Positions 35,481 to 43,867 of a stretch of DNA of 64,000 nt are shown here, one piece after another. Made by a program: the position numbers and the translations under genes. Origin of the DNA: Kiritimatiellia bacterium (GTDB lineage Bacteria > Verrucomicrobiota > Kiritimatiellia > RFP12 > UBA1067); assembly GCA_017406465.1 (NCBI GenBank), contig JAFQYM010000061.1, positions 61,360 to 125,359 of the forward strand, given 5' to 3'. The notes beneath the pieces were generated by a model. It saw only the letters and a list, made by a program, of their open reading frames with translations. It made no database searches and was not told the origin of the DNA. Each line of letters opens with the position of its first letter. The first letter of the stretch is position 1.

Positions 35481-35956
35481 TCGTCCGCCTTCCCCGCCCT
35501 CTTCTCGGCGAAAAGGACGCTTTCAACGCCGCTGCGCCTGGCAAGCGCCGCGATTTTCATTATTTCCCCTGTCGCCACTCGGCGGTCTACGAGAACGAGA
35601 AGCGTCTTGCGGTCAAGCCGGGAGACGCGGTCCTCGAGCTGCGAAGCGAACGCCGCCGCAGAAGTCTCGTCCCCCATCGTGTAGCGGCCGTCGTCGAAGA
35701 ACACCAGCGTCTCGTGCGGCATAGGCATGACAAGCGCGACAAGAGACGCGCGCTCGCCTTCGTCGAGGCCGCTCGAATCGGGAAGGTCGAAGAGGATGCC
35801 TCTCTCCGTCACAAGCGTGCCGCCGATGATGTGAAGCATGAGAAGAAGCAGAAGGACAGTAAGCCACGGAACTGCGGCCGCAAACGGCTTGAGCCACGAC
35901 GGCCCGTACCGCCATATTCCCTGCGTGCGCTCAGGTGTCCACTTCCAGGGGCTCAC
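35477..35956 (-). CDS. ExbD/TolR-like biopolymer transport protein
   Basis: The 159-residue protein has a short cytoplasmic N-tail, one membrane helix (about residues 24-45, AAAVPWLTVLLLLLMLHIIGG) and a periplasmic domain of ExbD/TolR size ending with VLVDRRVATGEIMKIAALARRSGVESVLFA, which fits the ExbD fold (the final strand and helix). The Asp usually found at the start of the helix (FIDVM in ExbD) is not evident, which is odd for a proton-driven motor. The start is GTG 35956, overlapping the exbB stop as GTGA. Together with the next gene upstream it forms a TolQR/ExbBD-type pair. Confidence 0.75.
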   Translation of the reverse strand: MSPWKWTPERTQGIWRYGPSWLKPFAAAVPWLTVLLLLLMLHIIGGTLVTERGILFDLPDSSGLDEGERASLVALVMPMPHETLVFFDDGRYTMGDETSAAAFASQLEDRVSRLDRKTLLVLVDRRVATGEIMKIAALARRSGVESVLFAEKRAGKADE

Positions 35957-36558
35957 TTCTTCGCCTCCCTCGTGGAAATGTATCCCGTGATCTGGCTCGC
36001 AGCGGCCTCCATCTCTACGACGATGCGCTCCATGCGGACACGGAGCATTCCATACATCACGGCGACCGGAATCGCGACGCCGAGGCCGAGCGCCGCCGCG
36101 AGAAGCGCCTCCATGGAAGAGTTGAGAAGATCGGCCCGCGCGACGAGTTCCTGGGAATTGACGATTAGGACCGTCTTGATGAAGCCGACAACCGTCCCGA
36201 GAAGGCCGAGGAGAGGCGCTATCTGCCCTATGATCGCAAGAGCGGCGAGACGGCGGTCAAGGCGCCCGATCTCGGCGCGGCCTTGCGAATCTACGGCTTC
36301 CCTCAGTACGCGGGCGCTGGCATCGCGGTGGCGAATCGCCGTCGCAACGACGTTGGCGACGGGAACGGCCGTGTCCTCGCATATCGCAAGGGCCTCGTCT
36401 GCGTTGCCGCTGGCGAGGACGTTGATGACTCCCTTCACGAAATCCTGCCAGTCGATTTGAACACGCCTCAGCTCAAAGAAGCGCTCAAAGAAGATCACGA
36501 CGGCTGCGACGGCAAGCGTCGCGAGAAGCCAGAAAACGGGTCCGCCAGATATCGTCAT
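35953..36558 (-). CDS. MotA/TolQ/ExbB proton channel family protein
   Basis: The 201-residue protein has three membrane segments (about residues 7-25, 108-130, 150-172) and the family core LAIIGQIAPLLGLLGTVVGFIKTV followed by LLNSSMEALLAAALGLGVAIPVAVMYGML. The Thr and Gly positions of the channel helices (GLLGTVVG; ALGLGVAIP) are as in ExbB/TolQ. ATG 36558 overlaps the TPR gene stop as ATGA. Two such genes in one window (also 17867-18769) indicate separate energised envelope systems; this one is the conventional type. Use in TonB or Tol-Pal transport cannot be told apart by sequence alone. Confidence 0.9.
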   Translation of the reverse strand: MTISGGPVFWLLATLAVAAVVIFFERFFELRRVQIDWQDFVKGVINVLASGNADEALAICEDTAVPVANVVATAIRHRDASARVLREAVDSQGRAEIGRLDRRLAALAIIGQIAPLLGLLGTVVGFIKTVLIVNSQELVARADLLNSSMEALLAAALGLGVAIPVAVMYGMLRVRMERIVVEMEAAASQITGYISTREAKK

Positions 36559-38666
36559 AGGAAGTTTCCTTTCTTCTTGATGCGCTCGACGCGCTTCGCC
36601 GCCTCGGCCGACGCCGGCACGTCGCTCGCTACGACGAGACGAAGGACGTTCACGGCCTGGTAGTCGCGGCCGCGGGATTCGAATTCGTCGGCAAGCCAGA
36701 ACGCAGCGCGGGAGAAAGCAGCGCGCGCCTCGTCGTCCATGCGCTCGTTTCGGGCTCGTGCCTCGCGATACGCGAAGACGACGTCGGTGTAGTAGCGATC
36801 AACCGCTTCGTCGACGCGCTTCAGCTTCTCGAGGGTCTTGGCGACCTTGTAGGAAACAGAAATGCGCTGGCTCGGCGAAAGCTTCTCGCCGTCGCGGACG
36901 CCGCGGTAGGCCTCGAGCGCCTCCTGGTAGCGAACGGGATTGTCGGCGCCCATTGCAAAAAGCGCGTCGGCACCGAGAAGCCGCGCGCTCAGCTTGTCCG
37001 CGGCATCCACGCCGTCGGCAAGAGCGACCCTCTCGAGGACAAGAACGGCCTCGTCGAACCGCGCAAGCTCGATAAGCGCCTCGCCCTGGACTAGAAGTCC
37101 GCGCAGCGACGACGGCGAACCGGGATACTTCTCGGCAAGGCGCGTCGCCGTCTGTATCGCCGACTGGAAGTCGTTTTCGGCAAATGCAGCGCGCGCTGAC
37201 CACACGAGCGCCTCGGGGGCGTCCGGCGAATCCGGCGACTTCTCCGCATATTCCGCGAAAAGCTTGCGCGCCTCCTGCCAGGCGCCGCGGTTGTAGGAGT
37301 GCTTGGCAAGCCAAAGGACGGCCATCGCCTTCGTGCGGGCGTCGGACGATTCCGCTGCAATGCGCCTGACATGCTTCACTGCCTCTTCGTCAAGCCCCTG
37401 TCCGTACATGCACATCGCCTCGAGATAGTCCATCCGCGGCTTGCTCGCAGGATGCTTCTCCGCAACTTCCCTGAACGCCTTCTGGGCCTCGTCGAACCGG
37501 TACATACCGTAAAGCTCACGTCCGCGGTCCTCGACGTCCTTGATACGAACGATGTCCTTGATGCGAGCTGCAGAATCTGTGGCGGGATATTTTGAAAGCA
37601 CCAACCTGTACTTGGCGTACGGCTCTTCAGTCTTGCCCGACGCAGCAAGCACATCGCCCTGCTTAACGATCGCGCTCGCCCTTTCCTCGTCCGTGGCGGC
37701 GGTTTCCTCGGCCCTGACGAATGCCTCAAGCGCCTCGTCGTGTTTGCCAAGCTTCGTGAGAGCCCAGCCAAGCCCGTCCTGAAGGCGGTATAAGTTCTTT
37801 GAGTCCGGCCACGTGTCAAAGGTTTCCTTGTACACAGACACGGCGTCAGCAAAGCGACCGCACGCGAAATACGCGTCGGCAATCGCCATGAAGCCGTCGC
37901 GAGCGCCGACCGCGTCGGGGGCGTCTCGCACGAGTCCGCGGACAATCGTCGCCCCTTCGTCGACGGTGTTTGTGCTTGAAAGGAGCTTCTTTCCAAGGGC
38001 GTAGCCGGCTTTGCGCTTCATTTCCGCCGAAACGCTGCGTTCGAACGCAGCGCGGAGAAGCTGCTCGTCATCAAGGTTTACGCTCGCAAACGCAAAAGCC
38101 CGCTCGCTCGCGTTCGTGCCGCGTGCCGCCACGTCTCGCCATATATTTTCCGCTCCAGTCCTGTCCCCCGTTTCGGCCATAAGGTCGGCTGCGAACATCT
38201 CGGATTCCTCGTCGGCAAGCAGCTCTGGCCCGTCCTTCATGATCTTGAGCGCCTCTGAGGCGCCCTTCTCCGACATCGCGATGCGCGCCTTGAGACGCGT
38301 AGCGAGGCGCATGTACGCGGGATCGGAAAATTTCCTGTCCGAAATGGCGAACCCCGCCTGCGCCATCTTCCCCGTCTCTGCGAGCGCAAGCGCGCGGTAG
38401 TATAGCAACCGTTCGTCTTCGGAGTTGTTCCAGCCCTCGACAGCGTCAAGAAGCTCCTTCCACTTGCCTTCTCGGGCAAAACTCTCGGCTATCACAATTC
38501 GGGCGCCGGGATCTTCCGACTTTGCGGCATGCGCGCGTGCGACATCCCACAGCCCCTCTCGAAGCGCCCCGCGCGCGATGGCGAGTTCGTCGCCGAACGC
38601 CGCGAAAGCGGCCGAGACGACCACCACCGCGCCAACGAGCGATCTCGCTATGGAACTGCAGAACAT
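36555..38666 (-). CDS. Secreted TPR-repeat protein heading the ExbBD operon
   Basis: The 703-residue protein has an N-terminal signal peptide (about residues 1-25, SLVGAVVVVSAAFAAFG) and then helical TPR/YbgF-like repeats along almost its whole length (for example FQSAIQTATRLAEKYPGSPSSLRGLLVQGEAL and ARFDEAVLVLERVALADG). Proteins of this type beside ExbB/TolQ genes in other bacteria scaffold Tol-like complexes in the periplasm. It ends with ATGA coupling to exbB. The -10 box TATAAT ends 9 bases before ATG 38666, so the operon mRNA should be leaderless. No catalytic motif was found. Confidence 0.85.
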   Translation of the reverse strand: MFCSSIARSLVGAVVVVSAAFAAFGDELAIARGALREGLWDVARAHAAKSEDPGARIVIAESFAREGKWKELLDAVEGWNNSEDERLLYYRALALAETGKMAQAGFAISDRKFSDPAYMRLATRLKARIAMSEKGASEALKIMKDGPELLADEESEMFAADLMAETGDRTGAENIWRDVAARGTNASERAFAFASVNLDDEQLLRAAFERSVSAEMKRKAGYALGKKLLSSTNTVDEGATIVRGLVRDAPDAVGARDGFMAIADAYFACGRFADAVSVYKETFDTWPDSKNLYRLQDGLGWALTKLGKHDEALEAFVRAEETAATDEERASAIVKQGDVLAASGKTEEPYAKYRLVLSKYPATDSAARIKDIVRIKDVEDRGRELYGMYRFDEAQKAFREVAEKHPASKPRMDYLEAMCMYGQGLDEEAVKHVRRIAAESSDARTKAMAVLWLAKHSYNRGAWQEARKLFAEYAEKSPDSPDAPEALVWSARAAFAENDFQSAIQTATRLAEKYPGSPSSLRGLLVQGEALIELARFDEAVLVLERVALADGVDAADKLSARLLGADALFAMGADNPVRYQEALEAYRGVRDGEKLSPSQRISVSYKVAKTLEKLKRVDEAVDRYYTDVVFAYREARARNERMDDEARAAFSRAAFWLADEFESRGRDYQAVNVLRLVVASDVPASAEAAKRVERIKKKGNFL

Positions 38667-38674
38667 TTCTGCAT

Positions 38675-38680
38675 ATTATA
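38675..38680 (-). promoter_or_regulatory. Promoter of the TPR-exbBD-pyrE-ribBA operon, leaderless arrangement
   Basis: ATGGTATAAT on the minus strand; the box ends 9 bases before ATG 38666. It lies in the 56-base gap after the GH3 gene. Confidence 0.75.
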
Positions 38681-38722
38681 CCATATCTGCGCGAATCGCG
38701 CCCTGAGCCGCGCAACCAGATT

Positions 38723-41038
38723 TCACTTCCGGGCGAGGGATATGCGGACGTAGGTCCTGAGAATGTTCGCCGCCGCATGCTGCACGTCGGCGCGGCGGAC
38801 CTTCCCGTCCTTCAGCGCCGCGACAAGCGCGGCGTATTCGCCGCGGACGCCCGGCATCACAAGGTCGTTGCCGGCCTCGGCATGGCGCAGCTTGTCGGCG
38901 GAGTTCCACCAGTCCGTCATCACGAAACCGTCGAAGCCCCACTCCTCGCGCAGCACCCCCGTCATCAGGTCGTACGTCGTCGCGCAGTAGTCGCCGTTGA
39001 GACGGCTGTAGCTCGACATGACCATGTTCGGATGCGCCTTCCTGACGACTATCTCGAACGGCTTGAGGTAGATTTCGCGCAGCGTCTTTTCGTCGACGAT
39101 GTTGTTCTCGTACCCGCGCTCGAACTCCTGGTTGTTGACGGCGAAGTGCTTGACGGTCGCGGAGCGTCCGGACGGCGTCCCGTCCGTGTTCGTCTGCACG
39201 CCCTTCACGACCGCCGCGCCCATGAGACCCGCGACGAGGGGGTCTTCGGAGAAGTACTCGAAGTTGCGTCCGCAGAGCGGATTGCGGTGGATGTTCACGC
39301 CCGGCGCAAGCCAGCAGTCGATGTCGACGAGCGCCATCTCGGACGCGACGGCGCGTCCGAAGCGCTCGGCAGCAGCGACGTCCCAGCCCTGCGCAAGCGC
39401 CGTAGCGCACGGCCAGGAGACGACGGCCGACGCCTTGGCGTTGTACTTCTCGCGCGGATCGCCGAAGTTGCCGAGACGGACGCCTGAAGGTCCGTCGGCC
39501 ATAGTGATCGCGCCGAAACCATACTTCTCAGAACTCCACGTCTCGCCGGCCTCGCAGTCGACGCGTCCCTTCTTTACGCCGCCCACGCCCGTGCCGCCGT
39601 CGACCGCATATCCCTCGCCGTCGAATATCCTGCCGTTAACCACGGCGGCGAGTTCTTCGTCCGTGAACTGCGCGACGAGGTCCTCGACCGTCGCCTTCCC
39701 GCCGAGCACGTCGTCCATCTTGACGAATGCGGACGGCTTCGCGAGCTCCCTGCGCGCGGGCGCGGCGGATTTGCCGCGGAAGCGGTTCGTCACCTTCTGC
39801 ACGACGATGGGCTCTTCGAAATCCATTTTCGCCACATGGATGCGACTGTCGGGCGAGCCTCCGTCGCTGACAAGTATCGCGCCGCCATCTACCTCCCATT
39901 GCGCATCGTCTTCATTGTAGCTCGCGATGTCCATCCATTCAAACGACAGGGCGACGGTAAAGGACGCGCCGGGCGCGATCACTGGCGTCTTTGCGAAGGC
40001 GCAGAGCCTCGTTTCATTGAGAGGACCCATGTCAAACCAGCACATGACGACATCCGCCCCCGCCACCTTGCCCGTGTTTCTGACCGTCACGGGAACCTTG
40101 ACGTTTTTCAAGCGCCGTTCGACCTTTGCGGGCGTCAGCTCGAACGTCGTGTAGGAAAGGCCGTGGCCGAACGGATAGCGCACGATCTGCATGTAGTCAA
40201 TCTTATTTATGTCGAAGTGTCTGTAGCCGACCGTTTCCTCGTAATACTCGATTTCCGAGGTCTGCCAGCAGTCGGTCGTCGGGTAGTCGCCGTAGCGCTT
40301 CGCCCACGTGTCGACGGTCCTGCCGGACGGATTCACCTTTCCCGTCAGAATGCTCGCTACCGCATCGCCCGTCGTCTCGCCGAGAAACGGGACGAACACA
40401 AGCGCCTTGACCGGGTACTTGTCCATGAAAGACGTATCGAGCACGCCCGGCGCATTCATGAGGACAATGACGCTGTCGAACGCGGCGCAGGCGTCGGCGA
40501 GAAGCCGCTCCTCCTCGGCGTGCAGACGCCATCCGCCGGGCGCCTCCGGGATGTCCGCCGACTCGCCCGAGCCGCGTCCGATCACGACGACGCACTTCTT
40601 CGCGCGCTTGCCCTCGGCGAGCTTCGCGAACGCGTCATGGGCTCCTTTCGGCTCGTCGAAGCGCCGCGTCCACTTGTCCCAGTCGCGGTTTAGGCGGCTG
40701 TAGTCGCGCTTGGCGAGGTCGTCGCGGTAGAGCTTCGCGAAGTCGGCGTCGATCTTGACGCCCGCCTTTTCGAGTCCCGCGTCGATCTGCACGGGATCGT
40801 GCGCGAGCATGTCGCCCGAGCCCCACCCCATGCGGTGGCAGAAATATCCCGTGATGCCGACGAGCGCCACTTCCTCGTCCGCCTTGAGAGGCAGGGCGGA
40901 GTCCTTGTTCTCGAGCAGCACGATTCCAGCCGCGGCCAGGTCGCGCGCAAGCCAGGCGTTGAGTTCGCGGCGGGATGGACTTGCGAAGGACGAGGAGACG
41001 ACCAGAAACGACAACGATAGCGAAAACAGTTCTTTCAT
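38723..41038 (-). CDS. Secreted glycoside hydrolase family 3 enzyme, permuted domain order
   Basis: Probably a beta-glucosidase or beta-xylosidase. The 771-residue precursor begins with a signal peptide (MKELFSLSLSFLVVSSSFA). The alpha/beta GH3_C domain comes first (about residues 30-245, starting LARDLAAAGIVLLENKDSALPL), then a Fn3-like domain (about 280-390, FGHGLSYTTFELTPAKVERR), and the TIM-barrel GH3_N domain last (about 450-770), which is the reverse of the common order but known from some rumen bacterial enzymes. The barrel shows DGPSGVR, KHFAVNNQE and the nucleophile Asp in GFDGFVMTDWW (about residue 709). ATG 41038 has GGGGAA upstream. The era stop lies 34 bases before it, so it is probably co-transcribed. 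Confidence 0.93.
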   Translation of the reverse strand: MKELFSLSLSFLVVSSSFASPSRRELNAWLARDLAAAGIVLLENKDSALPLKADEEVALVGITGYFCHRMGWGSGDMLAHDPVQIDAGLEKAGVKIDADFAKLYRDDLAKRDYSRLNRDWDKWTRRFDEPKGAHDAFAKLAEGKRAKKCVVVIGRGSGESADIPEAPGGWRLHAEEERLLADACAAFDSVIVLMNAPGVLDTSFMDKYPVKALVFVPFLGETTGDAVASILTGKVNPSGRTVDTWAKRYGDYPTTDCWQTSEIEYYEETVGYRHFDINKIDYMQIVRYPFGHGLSYTTFELTPAKVERRLKNVKVPVTVRNTGKVAGADVVMCWFDMGPLNETRLCAFAKTPVIAPGASFTVALSFEWMDIASYNEDDAQWEVDGGAILVSDGGSPDSRIHVAKMDFEEPIVVQKVTNRFRGKSAAPARRELAKPSAFVKMDDVLGGKATVEDLVAQFTDEELAAVVNGRIFDGEGYAVDGGTGVGGVKKGRVDCEAGETWSSEKYGFGAITMADGPSGVRLGNFGDPREKYNAKASAVVSWPCATALAQGWDVAAAERFGRAVASEMALVDIDCWLAPGVNIHRNPLCGRNFEYFSEDPLVAGLMGAAVVKGVQTNTDGTPSGRSATVKHFAVNNQEFERGYENNIVDEKTLREIYLKPFEIVVRKAHPNMVMSSYSRLNGDYCATTYDLMTGVLREEWGFDGFVMTDWWNSADKLRHAEAGNDLVMPGVRGEYAALVAALKDGKVRRADVQHAAANILRTYVRISLARK

Positions 41039-41072
41039 AGAGCCATTCCCCGATTTTTCAAGTTTCAAAAGA

Positions 41073-42068
41073 CTACACAAGTCCGCCGAGATAGCCCATT
41101 TCGGCGAGAAGCCGGTCGTTCTTCATCCAGTTGGGCTCGACGTTCACCCAGAGCTCCAACGAGACTGGAACTCCAAACACTTCCTTAAGCTCACGCTCCG
41201 CCGCCTTGCGAACGGCCTTTATCGTGGAGGCCGCCCTGCCGATGACTATCGGCTTTTGGGAAGGACGGTTGACGAGCACCTCGGCTTCGGACTTCCAGCG
41301 CGATCCCTCGTCGACGACGCGCTTCACAATTATCCCGAGCTCGTGCGGCAGCTCCTGGTGGAGATGGGCAAGATACTTCTCGCGTATCACGTCTGCTATC
41401 GCGAGCTTGCGCGGATAGTCGGTGACGATGTCTTCGTCGAAAAGGAGCTCGCCTTCTTCTGCAAAACCGAAGAGAGCGTCGAGAACCGGCTTTGCGCCGC
41501 CCTCGGTCGTGGAGATCGACTTTACCCAAAGCGGCTCAACCCGTTCCCCGTTCCCCGTTCCCTCGGCACTCGCTTCGCTCGGCTTGGTCGCTTCCCCATG
41601 GGTCGCGCCCACCCACAAGGGGCGGTTACGTTCCCCATTCCCCGTTACCGCCTCCCCCCACGCGTCGCGGAACATCTTCTCGAAGAACGGCGACTTGTCG
41701 GCCTTGTTGAGTACGAAGACGACCTTTTCGGGCTTCTCCTTGGCGATGCGCTGCATCCAGCCGATGTCCTCGAGCTGCGGCTCCTGCGCTGCGTCGAAGA
41801 CTACGCACGTTATGTCGGCTCCCGCGGCGCTCCGCCGCGCCATGCGGTTGAGGAGCGTGCCAAGGGTGCCGACTGCCTTGTGGAGGCCGGGTGTATCAAG
41901 GAGGACAAGCTGCCCGCGCGGGTCGGCGACTATGCCGCGTATCGTATTGCGCGTCGTCTGCTCGACGGGGGATACGATCGAGACCTTCTCCCCCACGAGC
42001 GCGTTCACGAGCGTGGACTTGCCCGCGTTCGTGCGCCCCACAACCGCGACTGTCGCTACGAGCGCCAT
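41073..42068 (-). CDS. era: GTPase Era, carrying an in-frame repeat insertion
   Basis: Era is an essential GTPase that binds the 3' end of 16S rRNA during 30S assembly. The 331-residue protein has G1 GRTNAGKST, G2 QTTRNTIRG, G3 DTPGLH, G4 NKAD, and a C-terminal KH domain (KPIVIGRAASTIKAVRKAAEREL, about residues 270-300, GxxG). Between G4 and the later G-domain strand, residues about 139-176 (GERNRPL, ATHGEA, PSEASAEGTG) are encoded by a repeat element shared with rseP. The ATG overlaps the rpiB-glyA stop as TAATG. Identification is secure despite the insertion. Confidence 0.95.
   Translation of the reverse strand: MALVATVAVVGRTNAGKSTLVNALVGEKVSIVSPVEQTTRNTIRGIVADPRGQLVLLDTPGLHKAVGTLGTLLNRMARRSAAGADITCVVFDAAQEPQLEDIGWMQRIAKEKPEKVVFVLNKADKSPFFEKMFRDAWGEAVTGNGERNRPLWVGATHGEATKPSEASAEGTGNGERVEPLWVKSISTTEGGAKPVLDALFGFAEEGELLFDEDIVTDYPRKLAIADVIREKYLAHLHQELPHELGIIVKRVVDEGSRWKSEAEVLVNRPSQKPIVIGRAASTIKAVRKAAERELKEVFGVPVSLELWVNVEPNWMKNDRLLAEMGYLGGLV
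41540..41650. repeat. Palindromic repeat element inside era (copy 2)
   Basis: The core matches 2862-2967 in rseP, flanked here by a clear 7-base tandem array of CCGTTCC/CCCGTTC units on both sides. The era frame stays open through it. Confidence 0.87.
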
Positions 42069-43747
42069 TACGGAACGGGGAAGTTCGCGACGAGCGCCGC
42101 GGCTTCGCGCTTGACTCTCTCCTGGACGGTGGTGTCTGCGATGTTGTCGAGAACGTCGGCGATCCACGTGCCGATCTTGATCATCTCGGCTTCCTTCATG
42201 CCGCGTGTAGTCGCTGACGCAGTGCCGACGCGGATGCCGGAAGTCTTGAACGGCGACTCGGTGTCGTATGGAATCGTGTTCTTGTTGACGATGATGCCGG
42301 CGGCGTCGAGAGCGGCTGCGGCTTCCTTGCCGGTGATGCCCTTCGACTTCTTGACGTCGACGAGGAAGAGATGGTTGTCCGTTCCTCCGGAGACGATCCT
42401 GTAGCCGCGATCCTGGACGGTCTTGCACATCACCTGGCAGTTCTTTACGACCTGCTGGGCGTAGCCCTTCTTTGCGTCGCTCATCCACTCGCGGAACACG
42501 ACCGCCTTCGCGGCGATGATGTTCTCCAAGGGGCCGCCCTGCATGCCGGGGAACACGGCGGAGTCGAGCGCCTTCGCCCACTTCTCCTTGCAGAGCACCA
42601 TGCCGCCGCGCGGACCGCCGAGCGTCTTGTGCGTCGTCGTCGTGACGAAGTCGGCATAGGGAACGGGCGACGGATGAGCGCCGCCGGCAACAAGACCCGC
42701 GATGTGGGCCATGTCGACCATCATGATGCAGCCAACCTTGTCGCAGATCTCGCGGATGCGCTTGAAGTCAATCGTGCGAGGATAGGCCGACGCGCCGGTA
42801 AGAAGAATCTTGGGCTTGATTTCAAGCGCCTGCTTCTCCATAGCGTCGTAATCGAGCATCTCGGTCTTCGGGTCGACCGTGTAGGGAACGATGTTGTAGA
42901 TCTTGCCAGAGAAGTTCACCGAAGAACCGTGGGAAAGATGGCCGCCCTGGTCGAGCGACATCGACATGATCGTGTCGCCGGGCTTGATCGTCGCGAAGTA
43001 GACCGCCATGTTGGCGGCCGAACCGCAGTGCGGCTGGACGTTCGCGTGCTCGGCGCCGAAAAGCTCGCACGCGCGCTTTCTCGCAAGCTCCTCCGCCGCG
43101 TCGACGGGAAGGCAGCCCGAGTACCAGCGCTTGCCCGGGTAGCCCTCGGCGTACTTGTTCATGAGAACAGACCCCGCCGCCTCACGGCACGCGCGCGACG
43201 ACGTGTTTTCCGACGCGATAAGGTTGATCTCGGCGTCCTCCTGCTTCGTCTGCGCCTCGATCGCGGCAAACACCTCGGGGTCTTCGCGCATGAGACCGGA
43301 GCAGTCGGAAAGACGCTCGGCGCGCTCGAGCTTCCAGCGGCGGCGCGCGTGACGCTCGCTTTCGTCGACAGGCGTCGCGATGAACGTCTTTGCGATCTCT
43401 ACGGCGTAGGACGGCGAGATGACGTCGGCGCCGAGGCAGAGCACGTTAGCGCCGTTGTGCTGGCGAGTCATGGTCGCCGCGTCGGTCGTCGCGCAGACGG
43501 CGGCACGGACGTTCTGGAAGCGGTTTGCGGCCATCGACATGCCGATGCCGGAGCGGCACACGAGTATGCCGAAGTCGGCCTCGCCGCTCGCAACGGCCTT
43601 GGCGACCTTCGCCGCGTAGTCGGGATAGTCGCAGCTTGTCTTGTCTGCCGGACCCATGTCAATGATCTTCGCCGCGCCCGCAAGGGCGCCTACGAGGGCG
43701 GCCTTCAGCTCGACGCCGCCGTGGTCGGAACCAATCGCAATGTTCAT
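42068..43747 (-). CDS. Fused ribose-5-phosphate isomerase B and serine hydroxymethyltransferase
   Basis: This is one 559-residue polypeptide with two enzymes. Residues about 1-140 are RpiB ([41 protein letters not shown]), which interconverts ribose-5-P and ribulose-5-P. Residues about 155-559 are GlyA/SHMT ([27 protein letters not shown], the PLP-lysine motif [41 protein letters not shown]), which makes glycine and methylene-THF from serine. All active-site motifs of both parts are intact and the join is continuous in frame. It starts the rpiB/glyA-era-GH3 run, behind a structured leader of about 84 bases with AAGGA 8 bases before the ATG. Confidence 0.95.
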   Translation of the reverse strand: MNIAIGSDHGGVELKAALVGALAGAAKIIDMGPADKTSCDYPDYAAKVAKAVASGEADFGILVCRSGIGMSMAANRFQNVRAAVCATTDAATMTRQHNGANVLCLGADVISPSYAVEIAKTFIATPVDESERHARRRWKLERAERLSDCSGLMREDPEVFAAIEAQTKQEDAEINLIASENTSSRACREAAGSVLMNKYAEGYPGKRWYSGCLPVDAAEELARKRACELFGAEHANVQPHCGSAANMAVYFATIKPGDTIMSMSLDQGGHLSHGSSVNFSGKIYNIVPYTVDPKTEMLDYDAMEKQALEIKPKILLTGASAYPRTIDFKRIREICDKVGCIMMVDMAHIAGLVAGGAHPSPVPYADFVTTTTHKTLGGPRGGMVLCKEKWAKALDSAVFPGMQGGPLENIIAAKAVVFREWMSDAKKGYAQQVVKNCQVMCKTVQDRGYRIVSGGTDNHLFLVDVKKSKGITGKEAAAALDAAGIIVNKNTIPYDTESPFKTSGIRVGTASATTRGMKEAEMIKIGTWIADVLDNIADTTVQERVKREAAALVANFPVP

Positions 43748-43831
43748 CGTGTTTTCCTTAGATACGTCGACCCAATCGGCTCTGTCTTCAGGTGCACAAT
43801 TTCGTGCATCCCCACCGATAGCGGTCGAGTG
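43748..43831 (-). ncRNA. Structured 5' leader upstream of rpiB-glyA, candidate riboswitch
   Basis: From the predicted start near 43831 the RNA folds into a bulged hairpin. The outer stem is UCGACC/GGUCGA, the middle stem AUCGG/CCGAU and the terminal hairpin UGCAC-GAAAUU-GUGCA. A purine-rich internal loop (UGGGGA on one side, CCUGAAGACAGAG on the other) lies between the middle and top stems. The ribosome-binding site follows 10-15 bases after the outer stem. I could not match it to a named riboswitch; a folate, glycine or SAM-related ligand would fit the downstream enzyme. Confidence 0.5.
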
Positions 43832-43837
43832 GAGGAT

Positions 43838-43843
43838 ATTATA
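43838..43843 (-). promoter_or_regulatory. rpiB-glyA promoter, extended -10
   Basis: TTTTGGTATAAT on the minus strand, about 90 bases before ATG 43747. Unlike most promoters in the window it is followed by a long leader. Confidence 0.75.
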
Positions 43844-43867
43844 CCAAAAATAGCGGCTGAAATGCCG

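Noticed and set aside
40755..42404. 549-residue plus-strand open frame
   Set aside because: Spans antisense parts of three genes (GH3, era, rpiB-glyA) and has no family pattern.
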